This document shows, one piece after another, positions 52,463-60,503 of a stretch of DNA of 64,000 bases. The stretch comes from Lawsonibacter asaccharolyticus (GTDB taxonomy: Bacteria > Bacillota > Clostridia > Oscillospirales > Oscillospiraceae). The notes below the pieces were generated by a model, which was not told where the DNA came from, made no database searches, and saw nothing but the letters and a program-made list of their open reading frames with translations. Location: assembly GCA_003112755.1 (NCBI GenBank), contig BFBT01000001.1, forward strand, positions 1,984,001-2,048,000. Reading direction: 5' to 3'. The number at the start of each line of letters is the position of its first letter. The stretch's first letter is position 1. The position numbers were made by a program, and so were the translations under genes.

Positions 52463-53278
52463 TTGAATCGTTTGAACAACAAGGTAGCTGTGTTCATCGG
52501 CGGCGGCTCTTCCGTCGGCTCCGTGGCCTGCAAAACATTTTTGGAGGAGGGGGCTAATGTCGTCCTGGTGGATATTGACGAAAAATATTTTGAACGGACC
52601 GCCGAACTGAGAAATCAGTATGGTGAGGACCGGGTCGTGACATTTATTGGCGCCTGCACGGAACAGGCGGACATGGACGAAGCTATAAGGTTTGCGGTGA
52701 ATCACTTCGGAGGCGTGGATATCCTTTTAAACCTGGCTGGCTTTCACGGAGCAGGCTGGGTGGACGCTATCCTGCCGGAGCAGTGGGACCGGGCGATGGA
52801 TGTGACCTGTACAGGGGCATACCGGGCCGCCCTGGCTGCAATGCCCTATATGAAAGAGCAGCACGGCGGACATATTATCAACTTCACTTCATTGGGCGGA
52901 CGGGGAAACCGGATGGTGGCGATCTCCTATGCCAGCTCAAAGGCCGCATGTACCGCCCTGACCAGGGCTCTGGCTATGGAGTTGGCACCCTATGGAATCA
53001 ATGTGACTGCATATGCCCCTGGAACGCTGAATACAAAGCAGGTTGAGCGGATCGCAGAGAAAGGGTCCATTCCCTTCAAGATGCCACCGGGCGGTGTGCC
53101 GGGTATGCCAGGATACCAAGGACCTGACCTCTATAACGGCCAATCTGTGATCGTGGACCGGCCGGTAGCAAATCTGGATGAAGTGGCTGCGGCACTGGTC
53201 TATCTTGCCAGTGAAGAGTCCCGATATTTGACCGGAGACTGCTTGGACATGAACGGTGGAATTTTGATGGCGACCTAA
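52463..53278 (+). CDS. SDR-family dehydrogenase with intact YxxxK (pair B, member 2)
   Basis: 271 residues from TTG 52463 (aaggagggg, 8 bases). Coenzyme loop VAVFIGGGSSVGSVACK, NLAGFHGAGW, S in NFTSLGG, Y156 and K160 in SYASSKAACTAL, and a lid insert with FKMPPGGVPGMPGYQGPD. Very like the protein at 50911 throughout. It probably oxidises a second alcohol, or a second stereoisomer, in the same pathway. The gene begins 17 bases after its partner. Confidence 0.9.
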   Translation: MNRLNNKVAVFIGGGSSVGSVACKTFLEEGANVVLVDIDEKYFERTAELRNQYGEDRVVTFIGACTEQADMDEAIRFAVNHFGGVDILLNLAGFHGAGWVDAILPEQWDRAMDVTCTGAYRAALAAMPYMKEQHGGHIINFTSLGGRGNRMVAISYASSKAACTALTRALAMELAPYGINVTAYAPGTLNTKQVERIAEKGSIPFKMPPGGVPGMPGYQGPDLYNGQSVIVDRPVANLDEVAAALVYLASEESRYLTGDCLDMNGGILMAT

Positions 53279-53306
53279 ACCCTTTTGTGAAAGGATATGT
53301 GGTGGT

Positions 53307-54155
53307 ATGAAAAAATTATGGAAAGGTATGTTTATGACCCCGCATCTGTGGGAGAGCATCTATATGGCCCACCGGGCCGGATATGACGGATGCGGTGCCA
53401 TGATCCTGCCCAGGGGAGGGAAAGGGCCGCTTCATGAGCTGCTTGCGGAACCTGGCCTGTGGAGTCGGGTGCAGACCGCCTTGGATGAGACAGGCCTGTT
53501 TTTGGACGGCATTGGAAATTGTATCATTGACGATCCGGCTAATGTTCATCCTTACGGCATGGGAATGTCTCCAGAACCGGATGATTTGCGAGACTATTTT
53601 GAATTTGCGGGAAAACACGAGCTGGGAGGGGTGCAGACCAGCGTCTGGACCACAAATCAGGACCTGGCAGTGGAGCGGTTTGACCACCTGTGCGCTGTTT
53701 GCGGAGAGTATGGACTGACCGTCAATTTGGAGTTTGTTGCCTGGGGGATATGCGACGATTTGCAGAAAGCTAAAGACCTTTTGAAAATGGTTGGGCGGTC
53801 AAATGCCCGGATTACTCTGGATATCATGCATCTGTATTATAGCAGCGTTACACCGGAAGAGATAGCCGCATGCCCTCCGGAGCTGTTCGGGGAATTTCAT
53901 CTGTGTGATGTCCCACACATCACGTTCCCTGATGGTCACAGGGAACTGGCTGCCGAGGGACGCAGTTACCGCCTGTGGCCGGGTGAGAGCGGGCTCGACC
54001 TTACAAAGTGGCTGGAAGTGATCCCGGATACGGCGGTAATCATGCCGGAGATCCCCAACCAAGACCGAAACGCACTTTATGGCCAGTTTGAATATAACTG
54101 TCGTACTTTGGAGGAGTGCAAGCGCTATTACAGGGCTCATGGGATCAGCCTCTGA
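53307..54155 (+). CDS. TIM-barrel sugar phosphate isomerase/epimerase-like protein
   Basis: 282 residues. Xylose-isomerase-like barrel: acidic metal ligands appear as E in NLEFVAWGI, D in ITLDIMHLYYS, H in GEFHLCDVPH and E in IMPEIPN. The family includes epimerases, dehydratases and lyases of sugars or inositols. It is the last gene of the SDR operon, 28 bases after the fourth SDR. Substrate unknown. ATG 53307 follows ggatatgtggtgg, a weak site. Confidence 0.85.
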   Translation: MKKLWKGMFMTPHLWESIYMAHRAGYDGCGAMILPRGGKGPLHELLAEPGLWSRVQTALDETGLFLDGIGNCIIDDPANVHPYGMGMSPEPDDLRDYFEFAGKHELGGVQTSVWTTNQDLAVERFDHLCAVCGEYGLTVNLEFVAWGICDDLQKAKDLLKMVGRSNARITLDIMHLYYSSVTPEEIAACPPELFGEFHLCDVPHITFPDGHRELAAEGRSYRLWPGESGLDLTKWLEVIPDTAVIMPEIPNQDRNALYGQFEYNCRTLEECKRYYRAHGISL

Positions 54156-54196
54156 ATGATAAGAGGCTGAGAAAAGGGGCGAGCAGAATGACAGAT

Positions 54197-54240
54197 GCCT
54201 CAATGAAGCGGTAGTTTGGGCCGCCGCTTCATTGAGGCGT
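54197..54240 (+). terminator. terminator of the SLC13-SDR operon
   Basis: 15-bp stem GCCTCAATGAAGCGG / CCGCTTCATTGAGGC with a 12-nt loop; followed by GTGATTGC, with no strong T run. Confidence 0.7.
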
Positions 54241-54342
54241 GATTGCTATTATGAAAGGTAAAGTTGTCCAAAGGGTATGGTGCAGTACATTTTGTGCACC
54301 TCCAAATGGAGTGTAGCACAGGAAAGAGATGATGAAAAGGAT

Positions 54343-55746
54343 ATGGAAGGACAGGAGGAGCAAAAGGAAAAAACTTCGAAAAGAAAAACGCTGATAAAGG
54401 ACCTCACGGAGGGGAGCGTACCTAGAGAGCTGATGCTCTTTGCGCTGCCGCTTGCCCTCTCAGGTGTCCTTCAGGCGGTCTATAATATGGTAGATATGGT
54501 GGTTGTGGGGCGCTGTTTGGAAAGCGCAGGTGTGTCAGCGGTATCCATTGGCGGCGATCTGATGATGGTGCTGACCTTCGTAGCAATGGGATTTTCCAAT
54601 GCAGCACAAGTGATCATTTCACAGTATGTCGGTGCAAACCACCCCGAAAAGGTTTCCAAAATGATTGGGACACTCTTTACCTTCTTGGGTGGGTGCGCAA
54701 TTGCTATGACTGTGATATTTCTGCTGTTGCGTAACTCTATTCTTGTATGGGTCAAGACGCCGGCAGAATCCTGGGACTATACGATGGACTACGTTGTTAC
54801 CTGTATGATAGGATTGGTCTTTATCTACGGTTATAACCTGGTCAGCGCCATTCTGCGCGGCATGGGGGATTCCAGACACCCGTTTTTATTTATTGCAATC
54901 GCCTCCGTCCTGAACGCGATTCTGGATGTTGTATTTGTGGTGTCCTGGGATATGGAGGTGTTTGGAGCAGCCTTGGCCACCGTGATCGGGCAGGCAGTCA
55001 GCTTTCTCTGTGCCTTGATGATCTTGTACCGGAGACGGGCGGAGTTCCTATTTGACTTTAGACCGAAAAGTTTCCGAATTACAAGAGACACATTGCTTCC
55101 ACTGATCTCACTGGGGATCCCTATGTCAATTCAATCCGCTGCTGTCAGTATTTCCAGGGTGTATGTCAACTCTTGGGTCAACTCCTATGGGGTGATTGCC
55201 TCGGCAGTCTCCGGAATGGGACATAAACTGGAGATGTTCAACAACACCATTGTCCATGGTTTTACAACAGCGGGGTCCTCCATGGTGGCACAGTGCATTG
55301 GTGCAAAAAAATACAAGAGAGTCACCGAAGTGATCCTGACGCTCCTGGCGATCAATGGTGCTGCCAGCGGCGTATTTATCCTGTGTACGGTCTGCTGGCC
55401 TCGGGCGGTTTTTGGGATCTTCCTCAGCGAGCCGGAGGCGCTGGATATGGCGGTGACCTATGTGCCCGTGGCGGTGGTCTCCTTTATTGGCTCGATCATC
55501 CGGCCGTCCATGCTTTCACTGATTAACGGGTCTGGAAATTCCAGGTTGAACCTTGCTGTGGCACTGTTGGATGGAGTCATTGTCCGGATAGGGTTGGCGT
55601 TGCTGCTGGGCCTCTGCTTCCATCTGGGAGTTTACGGCTTCTGGTATGGCAATGCCTTTGCGGGCTGGGTGCCCTTCTTCGTTGGGACGATCTATTATTT
55701 CAGTGGCAGCTGGAAACGGAGTGGCCGGTTGCTTAGAAAAGACTGA
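54343..55746 (+). CDS. MATE-family efflux transporter
   Basis: 467 residues from ATG 54343 (upstream frame is open to 54277; the site is weak). After a charged N-terminus, the first MATE motif reads VPRELMLFALPLALSGVLQAVYNMVDMVVVGR, cut to LPLALSGVLQAVYNMVD; 12 membrane helices follow, with SNAAQVIISQYVGA and the second half starting LGIPMSIQSAA. It exports cationic drugs or metabolites with sodium or proton. It follows the SDR operon behind a terminator; a shared role is possible but unproven. Confidence 0.92.
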   Translation: MEGQEEQKEKTSKRKTLIKDLTEGSVPRELMLFALPLALSGVLQAVYNMVDMVVVGRCLESAGVSAVSIGGDLMMVLTFVAMGFSNAAQVIISQYVGANHPEKVSKMIGTLFTFLGGCAIAMTVIFLLLRNSILVWVKTPAESWDYTMDYVVTCMIGLVFIYGYNLVSAILRGMGDSRHPFLFIAIASVLNAILDVVFVVSWDMEVFGAALATVIGQAVSFLCALMILYRRRAEFLFDFRPKSFRITRDTLLPLISLGIPMSIQSAAVSISRVYVNSWVNSYGVIASAVSGMGHKLEMFNNTIVHGFTTAGSSMVAQCIGAKKYKRVTEVILTLLAINGAASGVFILCTVCWPRAVFGIFLSEPEALDMAVTYVPVAVVSFIGSIIRPSMLSLINGSGNSRLNLAVALLDGVIVRIGLALLLGLCFHLGVYGFWYGNAFAGWVPFFVGTIYYFSGSWKRSGRLLRKD

Positions 55747-55786
55747 GCATCGTGTCTGGAAAAGTGAAGAGAAGGCCCCATTTGAA

Positions 55787-55821
55787 AAAGCAGGCTGACC
55801 TGAGTTCAGGCCAGCTGCTTT
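55787..55821 (+). terminator. terminator of the MATE gene
   Basis: Imperfect stem AAAGCAGGCTG...CAGCTGCTTT around CCTGA/TCAGG; TCATAAAAAA follows. The next 210 bases up to 56034 are AT-rich and hold no gene I can support. Confidence 0.7.
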
Positions 55822-56034
55822 CATAAAAAATTAAAATTAATAACTGCCTGAATTTATATTTTACAGACTTCCTTTTATCTCAAATTAAAATTAGCTGTGC
55901 ATGTGAAAGAAATATCCTCTATATAGTTAGTCTTGCTTTGCGTTTAGCACTTACTCCAAATTGTAACCTATTCAAACTTTGTACTGGACAGAATCAATGG
56001 AATAGGAAGTGCCACACCCTATTTTCATAACGGC

Positions 56035-57762
56035 TCAGCGGGCAATTTCCAATCCGTTGATCCAGGACGCATACCGTTCCAGAAGCGCATCCCGTTTTTC
56101 AGGGGTATCGCCGCAGACCAGAATATAAAATTTGATTTTAGGTTCGGTACCAGAGGGCCGAACAACCAGTTCAGCACCGTCTTGTAGCACCAGCCGCAAT
56201 ACGTTGGAGGCTTGGGCGGGGGCAGAACGCTTTCGTTCCTTGCTCTGTTGGTCATCGGAGAGATAGTCCCGGACAGCAACCACCCGAGTTCCCAGGATCT
56301 GCTTCGGCGGCGCTTCCCGCAAGTGGGTCATAAAGTCAGCGATTTCCTTGGCTCCCGCCTGTCCAGTCCGGTAAAACTGCTCAGTCCGCTCACCGTACCA
56401 GCCGTATCGCGTATAGAGGGCTTGCAAGGCATCGTACAGAGAACAATTTTGCCCAGCGTACCACGCCGCCATCTCGCCAATCAGCATAGCGGTGGATACC
56501 CCGTCTTTATCTCTGACGTGGTGTCCAATCATGCAGCCGTAAGCCTCTTCGAAGGAAAAAATCACCTCGCCCGCCCCTGCCTGCTCCAGCTGTTCCATCC
56601 GCTGAGCAAGAAAGCGAAAGCCCGTAAAGGTATCATAGCACGCGATGCCGTTGTCTTGCGCTATGGCTCGGGCCATATCGGTTGTCACAATGGTTTTAAG
56701 GACAATTGCCTTTTGCGGCAGCCTGCCAGACCGTCTTTGGGCACCAATCAGGTAGTCAAGAAGGAGTACACCTGTCTGGTTGCCGGAGAGGGGGAGAAAT
56801 TTCCCTGACGGTCCTCTCACCAGAAGGCCCACCCGGTCACAATCCGGGTCGGTTCCCAAAATCAGGTCCGCGTTTTCTCTGATGGCAAGTTCTGCTGCCC
56901 GGGCAAAGCTCTCCGGATATTCCGGATTGGGCGATTCCACTGTAGAAAAATCCCCATCCAACACCATTTGACTGGGTTCGCAGAGCAGTCTCTGCAACCC
57001 CGTCCGGCACAGGATTTCTGGTACCAGCTGGTATCCGCAGCCGTGGAGGGGCGTATACACGATTTTGACTTTCTCTTTATCAGCTTCCATCCCCGGCCAG
57101 ACAGTGGACAGCTCCTCCACCGCTTTTAGATATGCCTCATCGCAGGACCGTCCCAGCAAACAAATCCGTCCCAGCTCAATCCCACGCTGAAGATCCATAC
57201 GCTTTGGCCCAGCAAACACATCGATTTCTTCAAGCCGTGCGGAAACAGCCATCGCCGTCTCTGTCTGTAGCTGGGCCCCATCACACCAGTACGCTTTATA
57301 TCCGTTGTATTCTTTGGGGTTGTGGCTGGCCGTGATATTGATGCCTGCCAGGCACCCATAGGCCCGCACGGCAAAGGAGAGCTCCGGAGTTGGGCGAGGG
57401 CCGTCAAAGAGATAAACCGTTATGCCATTGGCAGCCAGTACCTCTGCGGCCGCTTCGGCAAAACGCCGGCTGTTCTTACGCCCATCCATGCATACCGCGG
57501 CCTTTCGGTCCCCGGCCCAATCAGACTCGGCACAGATTACCTCGGCAAATCCCTGGGTCACCCACCGGACAACATGGACATTCATATGGTGTAGACCCAC
57601 TTTCATCGTCCCGCGAAGTCCGGCGGTACCGAAAGCCAAAGGGGCGCAAAAACGCTCTCGCAGTTCCATCTTGTCCTTCTGAATGGCCCTCAGCTCTTCC
57701 TGTTCCTGTTGGGACAGGGCAGGCGCGTTCAACCACTGCTCGTAAGCTGTTTCCCAACACAT
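56035..57762 (-). CDS. phospho-sugar mutase (phosphoglucomutase / phosphopentomutase type)
   Basis: 575 residues, ATG 57762. Alpha-D-phosphohexomutase family: FGTAGLRGTM, phospho-serine in NITASHNPKEYNGYK, metal loop LGTDPDCDRVG, sugar loop FEEAYGCM and the phosphate-binding RPSGTEPKIKFYI. The length and GTAGLRG motif fit the PGM2 type, whose members can act on ribose-1-phosphate and deoxyribose-1-phosphate. It is paired with a Crp/Fnr regulator and faces genes for nucleoside uptake and cleavage, so phosphopentomutase activity is the likely role. Confidence 0.88.
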   Translation of the reverse strand: MCWETAYEQWLNAPALSQQEQEELRAIQKDKMELRERFCAPLAFGTAGLRGTMKVGLHHMNVHVVRWVTQGFAEVICAESDWAGDRKAAVCMDGRKNSRRFAEAAAEVLAANGITVYLFDGPRPTPELSFAVRAYGCLAGINITASHNPKEYNGYKAYWCDGAQLQTETAMAVSARLEEIDVFAGPKRMDLQRGIELGRICLLGRSCDEAYLKAVEELSTVWPGMEADKEKVKIVYTPLHGCGYQLVPEILCRTGLQRLLCEPSQMVLDGDFSTVESPNPEYPESFARAAELAIRENADLILGTDPDCDRVGLLVRGPSGKFLPLSGNQTGVLLLDYLIGAQRRSGRLPQKAIVLKTIVTTDMARAIAQDNGIACYDTFTGFRFLAQRMEQLEQAGAGEVIFSFEEAYGCMIGHHVRDKDGVSTAMLIGEMAAWYAGQNCSLYDALQALYTRYGWYGERTEQFYRTGQAGAKEIADFMTHLREAPPKQILGTRVVAVRDYLSDDQQSKERKRSAPAQASNVLRLVLQDGAELVVRPSGTEPKIKFYILVCGDTPEKRDALLERYASWINGLEIAR

Positions 57763-57780
57763 TCCTTCTCTTCCTCCGTT

Positions 57781-58467
57781 TCAATACCGCTGTTCCAGCA
57801 TAGTTCGTAGGCGCTGTACGTCCTTCGGCCAGATGAGAACCCGCTTCCGACCTATGGTGACCAATTTTTCCTCTTTCAGCCTCTTCAGAACTCGATTTAC
57901 CGACCGCTCACTCATCCCGGAAAGAAAAGCCAGTTCAAAGTGGGAATAGTGCAGAGCCAGCATGCCGCCGTGCTCCGCCCGATCCGGCAGATAATCCAGT
58001 ATGGTCTTAGTCAGGCGGTAGATGGCATCCTCATATTTTTCCGTGCCAAACCTGCCCGCCATTTTATACGCCTTTTGGGCGATGTGAGCTACCACATGAT
58101 CCCGAAATAGCTTATCGCAGTCAAACCAGTATTGGAAAGACTCCAGATCCAGCTCCGCCAGTGTCACCGTGGTCTTGGCAATCACCGACGAGGCATACTG
58201 CTTCACCCCGGAAAAATACTCTATGTCTCCCAAAAGGGTCAAGCTGCGCTCATTGGTGTAGCCGAACTCTTTCCCATCGGAAAAGGAGTTGACCACGTGT
58301 ATCTCTCCCTGAAGAAGGATATCGATCGCATTCAGATTGCTCCCCGCCAGCACTAAAACCGCCTTAGCTGGTACTGTCCTCAGGTGCATCTTCTTCCATA
58401 CATAATCAGGTGGCTCAAAGCCAAAGGGACATAAGAACTGACGTATCGTCTGATTATCATGTTCCAT
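57781..58467 (-). CDS. Crp/Fnr-family transcriptional regulator
   Basis: 228 residues from ATG 58467 (agagg, 8 bases); a GTG at 58476 lies inside the site. N-terminal cyclic-nucleotide-like barrel (about 25-115) with LQGEIHVVNSFSDGKEFGY; C-terminal winged helix with FLSGMSERSVNRVLKRLKEE. The RxS/E residues of cAMP binding are not conserved and there is no cysteine cluster, so the effector is unknown and is probably a nucleoside or phospho-sugar. It is 18 bases upstream of the mutase gene and divergent from the transporter operon. Confidence 0.9.
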   Translation of the reverse strand: MEHDNQTIRQFLCPFGFEPPDYVWKKMHLRTVPAKAVLVLAGSNLNAIDILLQGEIHVVNSFSDGKEFGYTNERSLTLLGDIEYFSGVKQYASSVIAKTTVTLAELDLESFQYWFDCDKLFRDHVVAHIAQKAYKMAGRFGTEKYEDAIYRLTKTILDYLPDRAEHGGMLALHYSHFELAFLSGMSERSVNRVLKRLKEEKLVTIGRKRVLIWPKDVQRLRTMLEQRY

Positions 58468-58520
58468 CTCATACACCTCTTTTATAGACAGCGCTGTAGG
58501 CAGTGCTCTCTATTTCTTTT

Positions 58521-58549
58521 ATGATAGCATAAATTAAAATTTTAACTAT
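58521..58549 (-). promoter_or_regulatory. promoter of the regulator-mutase operon
   Basis: Minus-strand -10 TATCAT (58526-58521) with 17 bases to CATAGT (58549-58544), a poor -35 lying inside the palindrome. This fits a promoter that needs an activator. Confidence 0.5.
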
Positions 58550-58565
58550 GACGCATGTCATAGTT
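58544..58565. promoter_or_regulatory. 22-bp palindromic operator for the Crp/Fnr regulator
   Basis: AACTATGAC-GCAT-GTCATAGTT, nine perfect base pairs each side of a 4-base centre at 58554.5. The centre is about 41 bases from the predicted start of both divergent promoters, the class II position for Crp/Fnr proteins. Confidence 0.75.
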
Positions 58566-58589
58566 TTTAAAAGTGTGTTTGTGTAAAAT
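58561..58589 (+). promoter_or_regulatory. promoter of the nucleoside transport and salvage operon
   Basis: TAAAAT (58584-58589), 17 bases from a poor -35 (TAGTTT, 58561-58566) that overlaps the operator, as expected for activation. Confidence 0.55.
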
Positions 58590-58630
58590 AAACATGCCGG
58601 CAAGAATTTTTGATGAAAGGAATGTTAAAA

Positions 58631-60016
58631 ATGAGTGCATTAGACTGGTTGGTAATTCTTGCCTATCTCGCTGTAATGCTTTACATTGGCTATCATTCCA
58701 TGAAAACAGTCAAGACGGACGAAGACTTTGTCCTCGCCGGACGGAACGTAGGCAACATCTATATTATTCTATCGCTCTTTGCCTCTTTCACTGGCCTGTC
58801 CGGTCTGTTCGGTACCCCCCAGTATGTATATGAATATGGAATTGCCGGTTGGTGGTGGTGGGCTACTTTCCCCATTGGTGTGTTTATTATGGGTATGACC
58901 ATGGCAAAGCTGCTTCGTCGAAGAATGCACGTTACTCTTCCCGACGTAGTGGATGTGAACCACTCCTCCAAGGCTGTCCGTGTGGCTGCCTCCCTAGTGA
59001 CCGTGTGGAATTATCTGGCTTGGACCGCCGGTCAAGTGGCGGGGATTGTCCTGGTCATCACCACCTTTACCGACCTGAACGGAACTGCCGCCGTGATTGT
59101 GGCCTATATCATTATTGTTCTCTTCACGCTGCTGGGCGGTTTCCGGGCGGTAGTGTATACCGATTCCCTGCAGGCAGTCCTCTTTCTTGTGGTCCTGGGC
59201 CTTGTTATCCCTGCGGTACTGCTGCTTCACTACGACGTGCCCGAGGCCCTGGCTCAAACCACTTCTATCGACGGATTTTACAAGCTTTTTGGCAGTGTGC
59301 CCGCCGGAACTATGATTACCTGGTGGCTCCTGGCTCCCGCCGGTTTTATTGATAACATGGCCTTGCAGCGGGTATTTGCGGCCAAGGACGAGAAATCCGC
59401 CAAGGGCAATATCACTGCCGCTTTCCTGCTGATGATTATCTTTGGCCTGATCCTTATGTTCATCGGTATTATGGCCAGATTTATTTTGCCTGCCGGCTCC
59501 GATCCTGCCAGCGCTATGCTCAATCTTTCCCAGCTGGTCCTGCCCAAGGGGATGCTGGGTTTGCTGGTGGCCGCCTTTGCCGGGGTGGCTGTTTCCACCG
59601 CCAGTTCTACCCTTCTGGTATGTTCCTCCACCCTGGAGCAGGATGTCTACTCCGTCCTGCGAAACACAGGAAAGGAAAAGCCGGCCTCTTCTTTACTGGT
59701 CAACCGGCTGTTTGTGGTGCTGGTAGGACTGATCGCCCTGGTACTGGCTCTGAAAGTACCCAGTGTCACCCAGATCCTGATGTATGGCTATTCCGTCTAT
59801 GTCCCCGGTCTGCTTCTGCCCGTCATCGCCGGTTCTTTCCACTGGAAGCTTTCCGACCGCGCCATGTTGCTCACCATTGTCTCCGGCGTACTCACCGCTG
59901 TCATTCTCATTCTGATGGGGGAACCTTTCCCCGGCTCCCTGGGCGGCCTGATCGTCTCCGCCATTCCTTTCTGCATCGGACTTTGGAACGGCAGGCAGCG
60001 GGCGGAAGTCCACTGA
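58631..60016 (+). CDS. sodium:solute symporter (SSS family), probably for nucleosides
   Basis: 461 residues from ATG 58631 (aagga, 9 bases). About 13 helices; SSS features are the N-terminal LAYLAVMLYIGYHS, DFVLAGRNVG, a glycine-rich TM2 region, GGFRAVVYTDSLQAVLFLV and FAGVAVSTASSTLLVCSS. The family couples solute entry to sodium. Being first in an operon with cytidine deaminase and nucleoside phosphorylase, the solute is likely a pyrimidine nucleoside. Confidence 0.88.
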   Translation: MSALDWLVILAYLAVMLYIGYHSMKTVKTDEDFVLAGRNVGNIYIILSLFASFTGLSGLFGTPQYVYEYGIAGWWWWATFPIGVFIMGMTMAKLLRRRMHVTLPDVVDVNHSSKAVRVAASLVTVWNYLAWTAGQVAGIVLVITTFTDLNGTAAVIVAYIIIVLFTLLGGFRAVVYTDSLQAVLFLVVLGLVIPAVLLLHYDVPEALAQTTSIDGFYKLFGSVPAGTMITWWLLAPAGFIDNMALQRVFAAKDEKSAKGNITAAFLLMIIFGLILMFIGIMARFILPAGSDPASAMLNLSQLVLPKGMLGLLVAAFAGVAVSTASSTLLVCSSTLEQDVYSVLRNTGKEKPASSLLVNRLFVVLVGLIALVLALKVPSVTQILMYGYSVYVPGLLLPVIAGSFHWKLSDRAMLLTIVSGVLTAVILILMGEPFPGSLGGLIVSAIPFCIGLWNGRQRAEVH

Positions 60017-60055
60017 CCACACCGGTCGTCCCGATTAGTAGATAGGAGGATTTTT

Positions 60056-60499
60056 ATGACCATCACTACATTTGACAAGCTCTCCCCACAGGACCAAAGC
60101 CTGGTTCGGCTGGCTATGCAGTACCGGGACAACGCATATACCCCCTACAGCCACCACCAGGTAGGGGCCAGCGTCCGTACAGCTTCCGGCACCTGCTACG
60201 GTGGGTGTAATGTAGAGGTTATCTCTCTCCAGACCACCTGCCACGCCGAGCGCAACGCCGTGATGAACATGGCCATCCACGGTGAACGGGTGATTGACAC
60301 ACTGGTATGCTACGGCCCCTATTCCGGCGTTCCCTGTGCTGAGTGCCGCCAGGTTATTTGGGAGTTTTGCGACAATAACCCAGATGTGCGCATCATCGGT
60401 GCCACCACAGAAGGGGAAATTGAATTGATGACCATTGGGGAAATATACCCCTATCCCTACGGCCCCGCTACAAAGGGCATTGACTGCAAGGAGTATTAA
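60056..60499 (+). CDS. cdd: cytidine deaminase
   Basis: 147 residues, ATG 60056 (aggagg). Zinc site: CHAE (with the proton-shuttling Glu) and PCAECRQVI; YSHHQVGASV and GGCNVEV bind the nucleoside. Homotetrameric short form. It turns cytidine and deoxycytidine into uridine and deoxyuridine, which the next gene product then splits. Confidence 0.96.
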   Translation: MTITTFDKLSPQDQSLVRLAMQYRDNAYTPYSHHQVGASVRTASGTCYGGCNVEVISLQTTCHAERNAVMNMAIHGERVIDTLVCYGPYSGVPCAECRQVIWEFCDNNPDVRIIGATTEGEIELMTIGEIYPYPYGPATKGIDCKEY

Positions 60500-60503
60500 T
60501 ACT

